A program made the translations under genes and the position numbers. DNA of 64,000 bases from Costus lasius. Taxonomy: Eukaryota > Streptophyta > Magnoliopsida > Zingiberales > Costaceae. The notes beneath the pieces were generated by a model. It saw only the letters and a list, made by a program, of their open reading frames with translations. It was not told the DNA's origin and did not search any database. Of the stretch, positions 13,283 to 23,500 are shown piece by piece. Position 1 is the stretch's first letter. Each line of letters opens with the position of its first letter. The DNA lies in NCBI GenBank assembly GCA_027563935.2, contig CM050446.2:30383501-30447500 (forward strand), given 5' to 3'.

Positions 13283-13291
13283 ATTAAGTGC

Positions 13292-13302
13292 AAGTGGGAG
13301 AT
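13292..13302 (+). promoter_or_regulatory. Element B polypurine tract
   Basis: AAGTGGGAGAT immediately precedes the 3' LTR start TGTTGGGG, ten bases after the gag-pol stop. Confidence 0.88.
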
Positions 13303-14980
13303 TGTTGGGGTATGCCCTTAAGGCTAATGTTTGAGGCCTTGGGATTCTATCAGTATCATGTATAAACTCTTTTGTTTATAAAGGCAATGGTTGTTATTCA
13401 GGTTGTTACATTGTCTGTTGCAATAATTGTACTTCTGAATAATGTCTCAAAGCTGTTCAGCTAGGCTGACATGCTATAAAGTCCTTAGTCGAGATATCTT
13501 GGTGAACATGAGACAGCCTTGATATGATTAAGACTAATATGTGTTCTAATCTTATAGGATGCTTCGAGCATGGAATAAGATGTAGACTCATGGGTACATT
13601 GGATGTACTGGACAGACCCTATTTGGATATTCAATTGCTTGTCACAATGTGAATAATCCTTGTTTGCTACAAGTGGCACATGTCCTCTGACTTGAGATCA
13701 CTTGTGTTTCTAAATGATGATTGTCATTGTTTTGAGGTAGTTCAATATCATTTGAAACATAATGGTTATAGACTATCTTGGATGGTGAGCTTGAGTCATG
13801 TTAGGGCACTAGTGATAGATATAGGATTGCCGTCTCCTTGTTTGGAGTGTGATGTTCTAATGGGGCCCCCTGGATGAGATGATTGAGAGAGTGTATGGCC
13901 ATACCCAGGTGACTGTGTTCATCTGATCTAATCATGCTCATCATATTGGAGTTACAAGCTTGACACGCTTGTCCAATAAGAACATCCAGTGGCAAAGGAA
14001 TCATGTATGCCTAGTGAGTTGATTCACACTTGTGCTGTTGTTTGGGTGTAGTCTTGGAAGACTCTTTTCTTTATATCGGGAGACAGTGATGTGTTGCTAG
14101 ATACCCCTCACTGTTCGTGATAACGTAAGTTATCGTTACCGACATTTAAAGGAAACCCTCAGGGTCGCACAATTTGATGATATGGCTTACTTAAGTCAGA
14201 TCGTGTGGACTGAATTGTTCAAGTTCAGTTTAAAGGAATTTAGTCTCTGATTGTAAGTGAGATCTGGTCTGATCATGTTTGATTGATTAGGGCTTGAGAT
14301 CGGTAAGCTTCGATTGAGAGAATGGATGCTAGATCGGTGAGATCAGAAGCATCGAGAGATCAACGGTTAGATCTGAAGCCTTAGGGTTTAATTGAGATAT
14401 AGACTAATTGCTTGGCTTATTTGGTTTCTTGAACTGAACCAACTTGAACCGGCTCATCATATGAGCGCATGGTTCAAAGGGGAGAGCTAATAGCGTTAAG
14501 GAAAATTCATGGTCGCATGAATTGGAGACTTTGCTATTTTTAGATAGCACTTCTCTAAACGTGACCACGCCTCACGTTCACGCAAAAGGGAAGCTCTATT
14601 CTCGCCTCTCGCCCTTCTCTCTCGACACACTCTTGTGTGGTGATGACTTCAAGTCTCTAGGAGAGGATTCGGCCAAGAAGAAAAACATCTCTTTCCTTCC
14701 ATACGACAAGCACCTCTTGGAACCTTGCTAGCACAAGGAGCACCAAGGGAGTAGGCGGCTTCTTCATCTTGTGTGCGCATCCTTTGGAGGAGATCCTCTC
14801 GCTCTCTGCTTCCAAGACACCATCCAAGAGATGGCGATGGTATGGATCTTTCTCTTCTATACTAGCATTCGAAAGTTGATCATATGATATATTAAGATCT
14901 CTTGAAACCCTAGCTTCCCATGCGAATTTTTATATGCGCCTCCCTTAGGGTTTCGGCCCCCTAGATTAAGGGGACTTTCA
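13303..14980 (+). repeat. Element B 3' LTR, 1678 bp
   Basis: It runs from TGTTGGGGTATGCC to GGGGACTTTCA. It holds the palindrome GTATGGCCATAC (13893-13904) and the dyad ACAAGCTTGACACGCTTGT (13954-13972). A TTTATATCGGGAGAC word near 14070 recurs in the sister LTRs and is a possible but unproven TATA region. Confidence 0.93.
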
Positions 14981-15618
14981 GGCACTCTCATGTTTCTATG
15001 TCTGCTAAAGATTTTGCTACTCACATGTCACATTTGCATCACGAAATACAATGTGAAATGCTTGATGCTGTTAATTCTTATCGTAAGAGTGCTAACAAGA
15101 AACGCCGAGAAAGGAAATTTTCTATAGGTGAACAGGTTATACTGCGGGTCAGGGAGGGGCGCATCCATGGATCTGGCCGCAAATTGGACACAAAGGGACT
15201 CAGACCCTTTACCATCGTGGGGAAGATCAATGATAATGCCTATGTCTTGGATCTACCACTGGACTTGGGGATCCCCACCACTGTTAACGTGGAGGATCTC
15301 ACACGCTATGAGGAGTCGGTACTCATTGAGGAGTTGACTGACAGGCTTGAGCCACAGAGCATACTTGAGGATCAGACCCGACTCACCCCGGACGAGGTAC
15401 AAGTATTTTATCGTGTTAAGTTTACTTCGGGTGAGGAGGCTTGGCTCCCTGAGAGTGAGTTGGCATAGGCCACTCCAGAATTGCTCGAAGGGTACAAGGA
15501 TAATTCTCCAGAGGAGAATTTTTCTCACCCGGGGAGAAATGATGGAGGGGCCAACCAAGCCCCTAGAAGGTCTGGTAGGACTAGGAGGAAGCCCACCAGA
15601 TATGGCTTTCCCTCCTAG
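14981..15618 (+). pseudogene. Element C integrase C-terminal region (fragment with a nonsense codon)
   Basis: The frame reads through a domain equivalent to the end of D's polyprotein: a GEQVILRVREGRIHG block, NDNAYVLDLP, NVEDLTRY, an EDQTRLTPDEVQVFYRVKF block and the tail SPEENFSHPG. A TAG at 15466-15468 interrupts it just after WLPESELA, where D has Arg. The frame then continues, matching D, to the natural TAG at 15616-15618. The coding end overlaps the first 79 bases of the 3' LTR, as in D. Everything upstream (gag, protease, RT, RNase H, catalytic integrase) is outside the window. Confidence 0.88.
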
Positions 15619-17197
15619 GTCACCCCCTTCTTTCCTTTCTGCACTTTCCATATTTGAAATTTGCTTTGGTAAGAATAAGCTTTAGTTCTAGGGCACCTTG
15701 TAGTTTCCTTATTAAGGTCATGCATTACCTTCTAGAATAGTCTACTAGTTTTTGTGTTAATAATTGGGCAGGTTAAAGCCCAGCTCAAGGGGACACTAAA
15801 GAAGCTCAAGCTAAACTACTCAAGTGAAGCTCCAATTATGGAAAGAGGCACTTCAACACTTTAACTAGAGACTTCAAAGTTGAAGGAGCTTATATTGAAT
15901 GCAACTCCACCTTCCAAATCAGCCCAAGGCGCCACTTAATATTAGGATGAATTCGAATGTGAAGAACCAGCCCACAACTTGCCAATTGAGGAGCCTTCAA
16001 TGCGCCTAACCATCAAGGATCAATCAAGATCCACAAATCAAGGGATTCCCATCTAGATCCCCAATTTGTGGAACCATCTTTGGAAATCTCTTAGCCGCCA
16101 ATGCTCTAGAAGGAAGGATTTTCAAATTCAAATGGATTCAATGCATAAAGACGCCATCTCATCCAAGCAAACAAGGAAGAAGCTCAAGAGGATTCGGCCA
16201 CAAGAAAGCTCCATCAAAGAAAGAAATTCGAATTTCAAAATTCAAATTCCTAGAAGGCAATGTTTTAATAGAGCATTAACTTTCTTGCCTATCTTTGAAA
16301 TTGCGCCTAGGGTGAAATGTCACCCTTGCCCATGGCTTATTCATCCTATAACTTGTAATCTCTTTGATCTTGTCGAGTAGTTGCCTAAATGAAAAAAAAA
16401 ACTTGTGTTAGCATTGGTGCTTGTGTCGCCTAAGGATTTTCTACCTCCCTCTCTTCTAAAGGGCCGAGCCCTTTCCCTTCACTTCTTCTCCTCTTCTAGC
16501 CGAGACCCTCCCCTTCTCATCCTCAAGGTTTTCTCCAACGCAAGTTCACTTCTTCCATCATTGACGTGGGTGCACACTTGAAGTCGAAACCTAAAGGAAG
16601 ACATCAAGTTAATCAAGCTAAGTTTCTCCAACACTTTGTGATGTTTTCTTTCTTTCTTCAAGAACATCTTCCTACACTAATTTGAATTGATTGTTGTAGG
16701 TTGGCGCAAGGACTTGGAGGCTTCCTTAACTTGGTGCAAATCTTCTTCTTCCTCCCCCCCCCCCTTTAAATTTTGATAGTCTCACAGTCATGTTAGCAAG
16801 AGAATTTGGGAGCCTATCTCCCCTCTTGACTTGATTTCCTTGTTGGACACTTATTATTTCTTAACACTCACCCACGCCTGTGTGGGCTTGTTTGGATTGC
16901 ATGTGTGTAAGCTCATAGGGCCCTACTTCATTGCCATCAACCATTGGACCAGTGAAGAACGGGAAGGTGACCCCTTCTATTCTCAAGGGGTCCAAGGTGA
17001 GTTTTTACTTCAAGTCATTTCTAATTTTGCAAGTAGTTTTAGTAATTGTAGTTTTTGATTTTTCCTATTACAAATACAAAATATTTTCTCAACCTCGTTA
17101 GTGTTAATCTTGGTTTTTACTACAAAATAAAAAAAATATATTTTCTCAAAGGCGTTGTTTGCATGAACCTTGTTCTGTGATTGAATCCCCTACATCA
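15540..17197 (+). repeat. Element C 3' LTR, 1658 bp
   Basis: It runs from TGATGGAGGGGCC to CCCTACATCA. The TGATG...CATCA termini match D and H. The start is set by the purine run CCGGGGAGAAA before it, equivalent to D's polypurine tract; the end is set by the resumption of F's LTR. It includes a run of 11 C (16754-16764). A 104-codon frame at 16066-16380 has no recognisable relatives and is probably chance. Confidence 0.85.
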
Positions 17198-17365
17198 CCT
17201 CTTCTTCGTCATCACCAGCCCCTAGGATTATGTGAATAAAGGTATATTACTCTGACACATCCGGTGGATCACTCGTAAGGGATCTTGGCTCTTAGGGTTA
17301 TCCTGTTTCGGGCCAACGCTTCCTCTATTATTAAAATTTTAAAATTGGCCCGGGGATTCCCAACA
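17198..17365 (+). repeat. Element F 5' LTR, last 168 bp
   Basis: It is nearly identical to 41847-42014. It ends GGGGATTCCCAACA and is followed by G and the PBS. Its left edge is the insertion point of gypsy C. Confidence 0.92.
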
Positions 17366-17366
17366 G

Positions 17367-17378
17367 TGGTATCAGAGG
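17367..17378 (+). promoter_or_regulatory. Element F primer-binding site
   Basis: TGGTATCAGAGG follows the LTR end by one base and matches the initiator tRNA-Met type. E has the same one-base spacing and the same GAGG ending. Confidence 0.9.
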
Positions 17379-18915
17379 GAACTTACGAGACCCACGCGGT
17401 GTATTTTGCTTATCTACATGCGCCCATGTCATAAAAGATTTTTTTAAAATTTTTATGGCATGATTTTTCTACTTAGAAAAAGGTAGGTTTATCATGCTGA
17501 AATTTTTGTCTAAAATCTCCTACTGATATATTCTCCTTGTGTGTCAAGGATGGACCTTGCGCACAAGCTTAGTAAAATATTAGGGAATTTTTCCCTTTAA
17601 ATTTTACATGGTAAGGTGGACTGAAAAGGGGGCGGCTTGCATGCCTTGGGCATGCATGCGCCACTTTTCACAGGGAGCCTGAGAGAATTATTTTGGAGAA
17701 ATTTTGTGACAATTATTTTGGGTGATGAACAGTTTTATGAAAAACTAAAATTAATTTTAGTTGTTGGTTTTTCATTGCATGTAGAAAAGCATGAGTAGGT
17801 GCTTTTATTATTCCATTATGATATGGTTATAGACAAGCCCTTATGCATGCCTGGGATGAATTCTTGTGAGGCCTGCGTGCCGCCCTATTTCCTTTATTTG
17901 TTTTGCAATTAAAGTAGAAGATTAGGGATGGTAGAGAGCACATCATGACTTCTCTTTGGCGCATCTAAATCATATGGGGCAGCCTCTTCCTTAGCCGAAT
18001 CCTTGGTGGCTTCTAAGGTTCACCTTAGTGGCGCACCTATAGGATTAAGGGCTGATGAAGAGGGCTTGTGCATACCTATTGATTGGCCAAAACTTTGGTG
18101 GCTTCTAGGGCTTTCTAGAGGCACATCAAACATGGTTTCAAGGGCTGATCTAAAAGGTGATGCAAACAGCCCCTCATGGTGATGTTTCTATGCAAGTGGC
18201 GCACCTTCATGGTGGCGCAATATGCTAGATGTGATGGCGCCCCTATGATTGGCCGAATCCTAGAAGGAGTCTAGGGTTTGCGAGCTAGCATGGGTAGAGA
18301 AGAGTGTTGGCCGAATCCTAGAAGGAGTCTAGGGTTTGCGAGCTAACACAAGTGGACCAAGGGGTTGACCTAAACCTAAGAGAGCACCTAGGGTGTCCTA
18401 GGAGGCGTTTCTATGGTTTGAGGGGCTGACCCTGATGCAGAGGACCGAGGCAACAGCACACCTAGGGATGGAGCAGAGTCCTTAGGGTACTCAGGGAAAA
18501 GCTGAGGACTTAGTGGCATGGGCCCTTGGCTTGTGCCTTAGAGTAGCTAGGTGATTAGTCTAGGTCTAGGGGCTTGTTACCCATGTCTGGGTTATAACCA
18601 TATCATGTTTTATTTTCTGCTCAGTTTTAAGCATGCCTGTGATGTTTTATTTTTCATGCTACTCACTATAGGATTGCATGCCTGTATTGTTAGATAAAAG
18701 ATAAAACTAAATGGTGAGACCACAAAAACCCTCGATCCAAATATCAAGTCTGATAACTGCCTTCTGATGCGTAGCCCTCATCAAACTATCGATCGATGGT
18801 GTTGTGCACTGTTTCCCACGCTCGTGGGACACACCCATCTATCTTTAGGAGGCGTGCGGTGACAATGATTTCCCCAGTCCGGTTAAAATCCTGGACGCGC
18901 CTTCGCAAGAAAATC
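17379..18915 (+). other. Element F leader, part upstream of D
   Basis: About 1.5 kb of noncoding leader, rich in GGCGCA words. An imperfect local duplication (TTGGCCGAATCCTAGAAGGA, near 18250 and 18310) is visible. A hairpin TCCCACG-CT-CGTGGGA lies at 18814-18829, equivalent to the leader hairpins of A, B and G. The last five bases, AAATC, are D's left TSD. No gene is seen. Confidence 0.65.
18911..18915. repeat. TSD of element D, left copy (AAATC)
   Basis: AAATC directly precedes the D LTR and is repeated directly after the other LTR at 27164-27168. Confidence 0.95.
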
Positions 18916-19864
18916 TGATGGGGTCACCAAGCATGCAACATTCAAACAACGCGCTTCGAAATCATTTTGATAAATAAGTATACTTAGTAAACCCCTTGAG
19001 CTATCGTAGTTTGAAACTAGCTTGTTTAGTAAGTAGTAGTGAAAACCGAAACTAACCTAGCATGCACTTCTAGATAAAATGAAATTTGACAAAGCTTATC
19101 ATGCGATTCTATAACCTCAATTAGACCTAGCATGCGGTTCTACCATAAGCAATAAAGCTACTCTAGGGGAGGAACTCACCTTGCACCCTTTGAGAATAGA
19201 AAGGGTGACCTTCCCGTTCTTCACCGGTCCAATGGTTGAATCTCACGAAGTAGGGCCCTATGAGCTTACACACATGTCATTGCAGCATCCCACACATGCG
19301 TGGGTGAATTTTGAAAATAATATTAAGAGGCCAATACACAAGACAATCAAGGGGGAGGCTAGACTCCAAATTCCCTTGTTAACATAGTTTAGACTATCTA
19401 GGCTTAGGGGGAGAGAAGAGGGGATAGCTTGCTTGTCATCCCATGGCCTTGCGCCTCCTGCAGAAAGCAAGCGTGAGTGCAAAGGGGCTGTCCAACAAGT
19501 ATCAAAGAACTACAACAACAAGTAACAAAGAACAATGACCCAAAGGGGAAGAAGACTTAGCTAAAGTGGGGTGGCTTGTTCTCGGCATGGAGTTGATGGC
19601 ACCTTCTTGAGTCTCGAATGTGTCCAGCTCCTCCTCTTGATTGAAGGCTCTTCAAGGCTAGAGGGAGGAAGTGGCGTGAGCTCCCACCTTCAAGACAAGC
19701 GCATATGGTGGAAGAAGGTGGAAGAGCAAGAGGGGATGGAAAGGGGGCTCTCGGCAAGGGTTGGAAGGATGAGAGGGGTTAGGTGACACACACCATTTGA
19801 AGACACACTTCAGAATTTGAAATTTCATTCAACACTAAGAACTTCACTTTACAAGAGGACTACA

Positions 19865-20416
19865 TCATATAGGGGAGTCTCCAACGGTTATCTCCCTAAG
19901 CTCAAACAAGTCACACAAGCAAGCATGATGTAGACAACTCAATGGGCTGATCTCTTCTTCCAAATGGGTGGTTGTTTGGAGTTTGAACTTTGGAGTCTTC
20001 AGCAGGTTAGTAAGCTCGAAATCTGAGATGAGAGTGGACTGAAGAGGCTGCTGATGGCTGACATTGCAGGCTGCAAATTGGCATGGGCGGCTGGCACTTG
20101 AAGGGACTGGAGTTGTTGCAAAGTGCAGGCTGCTCCTTGACTTTGGGGGCTGGCGCATGATGGACTGAAGTGGGCATTGTTTCAAGCTGCCCCTTGACTT
20201 TGATGGCTGGCGCATGTTGAGCTGAAATAGGTCATTGAGCTGGCTGCTCCTTGACTTGATTAGAGATGAAGGCAACTCCACATGGCTGCCAACTAGGATG
20301 GTGGAATTTGGGATGCTTGTGGTGTTGATCCATTGGGGTGGGCTGATTTCTTCATGAGTTGGGCTGATGGCCCATGGCATCTCTTGGAGTTGTCTTGACC
20401 TGATTTTGACTTGCAT
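19865..20416 (-). other. 183-codon open frame inside the D LTR (duplicate at 26348-26899)
   Basis: This element-sense frame, rich in Ser, Gln and Pro, is identical in both LTRs. It has no recognisable domain, signal peptide or membrane segment. Identity between the LTRs reflects recent insertion rather than selection. C's LTR has no obvious equivalent. I cannot assign a function and chance is the leading explanation. Confidence 0.3.
20129..20260. repeat. 57-bp tandem repeat in the D LTR (about 2.3 units)
   Basis: Units begin at 20129, 20186 and 20243 with GCTGCTCCTTGAC or GCTGCCCCTTGAC. The period of 57 is a multiple of three, so the frame across it on the element strand stays open (183 codons, 19865-20416) and reads MRQPSKSRGSL then MRQPPKSRSSL. 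The other LTR carries the same repeat from 26612. Confidence 0.8.
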
Positions 20417-20598
20417 TCCAAGGATGGAGTTGACCTATACTATTACATTAATTTCATGCACTAACCTACTATACATAAGTGGCGGATCCTAGGCATGTAA
20501 CTACATGGTGTAATGGGAGGGTGGATCTAACCTACCATATGATGCACCCTAGTCTAAGACAAAATAAGCAACAAAAGGGGGTCCTAAGGAAGCCATAT

Positions 20599-23500
20599 CT
20601 AATGGCTAGGATAGCCATACCGAGAGGGCTTCTTTCGGACCCGGGTGGACCTCCGAAGATCCTGCTTTGGTCCCACATCAGCTCTCCCGGGGTGGGAAAA
20701 ATTCTCCTCTGGAGAATTATCTCTGTACCCTTGGAGAAGCTCGGGTGCGGACCTAGCAAGCTCAGCCTCGGGAAGCCAGGCCTCCTCACCATCAGTAAAT
20801 TTGATGCGGTAATAAAGCTGTACCTCATCAGGGGTGAGTCGGGTCTGGTCCTCGAGTATGGCCTCAATCTCTGAGTCGTGGTAAGTGTCTGGTTCTTGTA
20901 TAGAGAGAGGCGGATGATATAGCGTCAGATCCTCCACATTGATGGTGGAGGATATCCCCAGTTCTGGTGGTAGGTCCAGGAGATAGGCATTATTGTTGAC
21001 CTTCTTCAGAATAGTGAAGGGCCCGATGCCCTTGGCGTCCAACTTGCGGCCGGGTCCTTGGATGCGCTCCTCACGGACCCGCAACATTACCTGATCCCCT
21101 ACAGAAAATACCTTCTCTCGGCGATGTTTATTAGTATCATCACGATATTGATTGACAGAGTCCTGAATCTTACTGAATAGCTCATGATGTAATTGCGAAA
21201 TATGAAAAGCATAATCTCGGGCCGAAATAGAGGTCTTGCAATGTTTAGGGGCAGAAAATAGGTCAATAGGCTTGTTAGGTTGGTATCCTAAGTTTGCTTG
21301 GAAAGGAGACAAACCAGTAGTCCTGTTTGGCACACTATTGTAGGAAAACTCAGCTGTAGGTAACAGCTTGTCCCAATCACTGGGGTGTTCTCTTACGAGG
21401 CTCCTAAGGATGCTCCCAAGTGATCTGTTGACCACTTCGGTCTGCCCATCCGTCTGGGGATGGTAGGCCGTTGAGAACTTCAGTTTTGTGCCTAATAGGG
21501 CCCATAGAGTCCTCCAGAAATGGCTGGCAAACCTGGTGTCTCTATCCGAGACTATAGTGAGAGGGGTACCATGCAGCCTAACAATGTCTCTAAAGAAGAT
21601 CCTAGCCATATGTGAGGCATCGGTAGTTTTAGTGCAAGGTATGAAGTGAGCCATTTTTGTGAACCGGTCTACCACAACATAAATGGAGTCATGCCTAGCA
21701 GCAGTCCTAGGCAATCCTAGAACAAAGTCCATACTAATGTCCTGCCACGGTGCCTGGGGAATAGGCAGAGGGGTGTACAGTCCAAAATTGTGCTTCTGGA
21801 CTTTAGTGGATTGACAGGTTCCACAGTGCCTAACTACCTTGGCCACATCTCGGTAGAGTTGAGGCCAAAAGAATCTTTCCTCGACCAAGGCACGGGTCTT
21901 CTCTCGACCATGGTGCCCAGCAGACCCTCCTCCATGGAGTTCCCAAATTAGGAAATCCCGGATTGAGGACTTAGGCACACAGAGTGTTGGCCCAAGGAAG
22001 AGATACCCATCCCTAAGGGTGTACATGGTGTGACTCATAGGATCTCTAGTCATATCATCATAAATAGCAGAAAAGTCAGGGCAATCTAGGTAAGCAGTTT
22101 TCATATGTTCAAATCCTACAAGTTCAGCATGCATAGTTTGTAAAATGAAGACTACCCTACTGAGAGCATCAGCAACTTTGTTGTTAGATCCAGATTTGTG
22201 TTTTAAGACAAAAGTGTACTGTTGTAAATATTCTACCCATTTGGCATGTCTAGCATTGAGTTTCCTTTGGGCACTAAGGTAAGATAGGGCTTGGTGGTCA
22301 CTATTTAAGGTAAACTCATGGTGGAGAAGGTAGTGCCGCCAATGCCTCAAAGATTGAACCACGGCATAGAACTCTTTGTCGTAGGTTGAGTATTTCTGCT
22401 TGGCCTCATTCAGCTTTTCACTGAAGAAGGCAATAGGGTGACCTTCTTGGCTGAGGGTCCCACCTATGCCAATGCCAGAAGCATCACAATCAACCTCAAA
22501 GACCTTGCCAAAGTCAGGCAATCTTAAAACAGGGGCAGAGGTCATCCTACTCTTAAGCTCAGTGAAAGCCCTATTGGCAGACTTGGTCCAACTAAAGTCC
22601 CCTTGTTTCATGCAATTGGTGATAGGAGCTACTATGGTGCTAAAATTCCGTATGAACCTACGGTAGAAGGTAGCAAGGCCATGAAAACTCCTAACTTCAG
22701 TAAGGGTCTTGGGCTCTGGCCAGTCTAATATGGCTTGGACTTTGGATGGATCAGCTTGAAGCCCTAGGTTAGAAACAATAAACCCTAAAAAGACAACTTT
22801 TGGAGATAGAAAAGAACATTTCTTCAGGTTGACATAAAGCTTTTCATCTCTAAGAAGGGTTAAAGTCTGCCTTAAGTGCCCTAGGTGCTCCTTTTGTGAC
22901 TTACTATAGATAAGTATGTCATCAAAGTATACAACTAGGAACTTCCCTATGTAGGGTCTAAGCACTTGGGTCATAAGTCTCATAAATGTGGAAGGGGCAT
23001 TGGTTAGCCCGAAAGGCATGACTAACCATTCATATAAGCCGTCTTTGGTTTTGAAGGCGGTCTTCCACTCATCCCCTTCTCTAATCCTAACCTGATGGTA
23101 CCCACTCCTGAGGTCAAGCTTGGAAAACCATTTGGACCCTACTAACATATCTAGCATGTCATCAAGCCTAGGTATGGGGAACCTATACTTGATGGTAATC
23201 TTGTTAATAGCTCTACAATCTATACACATGCGCCAGCTGCCATCCTTCTTTGGGGTAAGAAGGGCTGGGACGGCGCAGGGACTTAGGCTTTCCCTGATGT
23301 AACCCTTACACAATAAATCGTCTACTTGTCTTTTGAGCTCCTCATGCTCGGTAGGGTTCATCCTATAGTGGGGTAGGTTGGGAAGAGAGGATCCTGGGAC
23401 TAGGTCTATGGCATGTTGTATATCCCTAAGGGGTGGCAGTCCTTCAGGGAGGTCCTCTGGAGTGAGCTCACTAAACTCTTGGAGCAAGGATTCTACTTCT

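Larger units (their letters stand above)
7531..14980 (+). mobile_element. Element B: Ty1/copia retrotransposon, Angela/BARE-like, 5' LTR split by A
   Basis: B is a sister of A and G in plus orientation. Its visible parts are the last 44 bp of the 5' LTR, PBS, leader, gag-pol with three nonsense codons, polypurine tract and complete 3' LTR. The bulk of its 5' LTR should lie left of the window beyond A. Its right flank, GGCAC (14981-14985), is the expected TSD, and the flanking sequence is the integrase C-terminal region of gypsy C, so B inserted into C. Confidence 0.92.
14981..17197 (+). mobile_element. Element C: Ty3/gypsy chromovirus, 3' part only
   Basis: Visible are the integrase C-terminal region and the complete 3' LTR. 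The 5' part must lie left of the window because B (with A inside it) is inserted here. The coding tail aligns closely with element D. C sits within the 5' LTR of F: the F LTR resumes at 17198, and the same point in F's intact 3' LTR is 41847, so the right TSD copy should be CCTCT. Confidence 0.88.
18916..20680 (-). repeat. Element D 3' LTR (left copy), 1765 bp
   Basis: On the plus strand it begins TGATGGGGTCACC and ends GGTCCCACATCA. The same 1765-bp sequence recurs at 25399-27163, exactly 6483 bases further on. The polyprotein stop lies 82 bases inside it. Confidence 0.97.

Noticed and set aside
15253..15651. 132-codon minus frame over the C pol tail
   Set aside because: Antisense shadow of the C integrase C-terminus; D shows the same shadow at 20479-20874.
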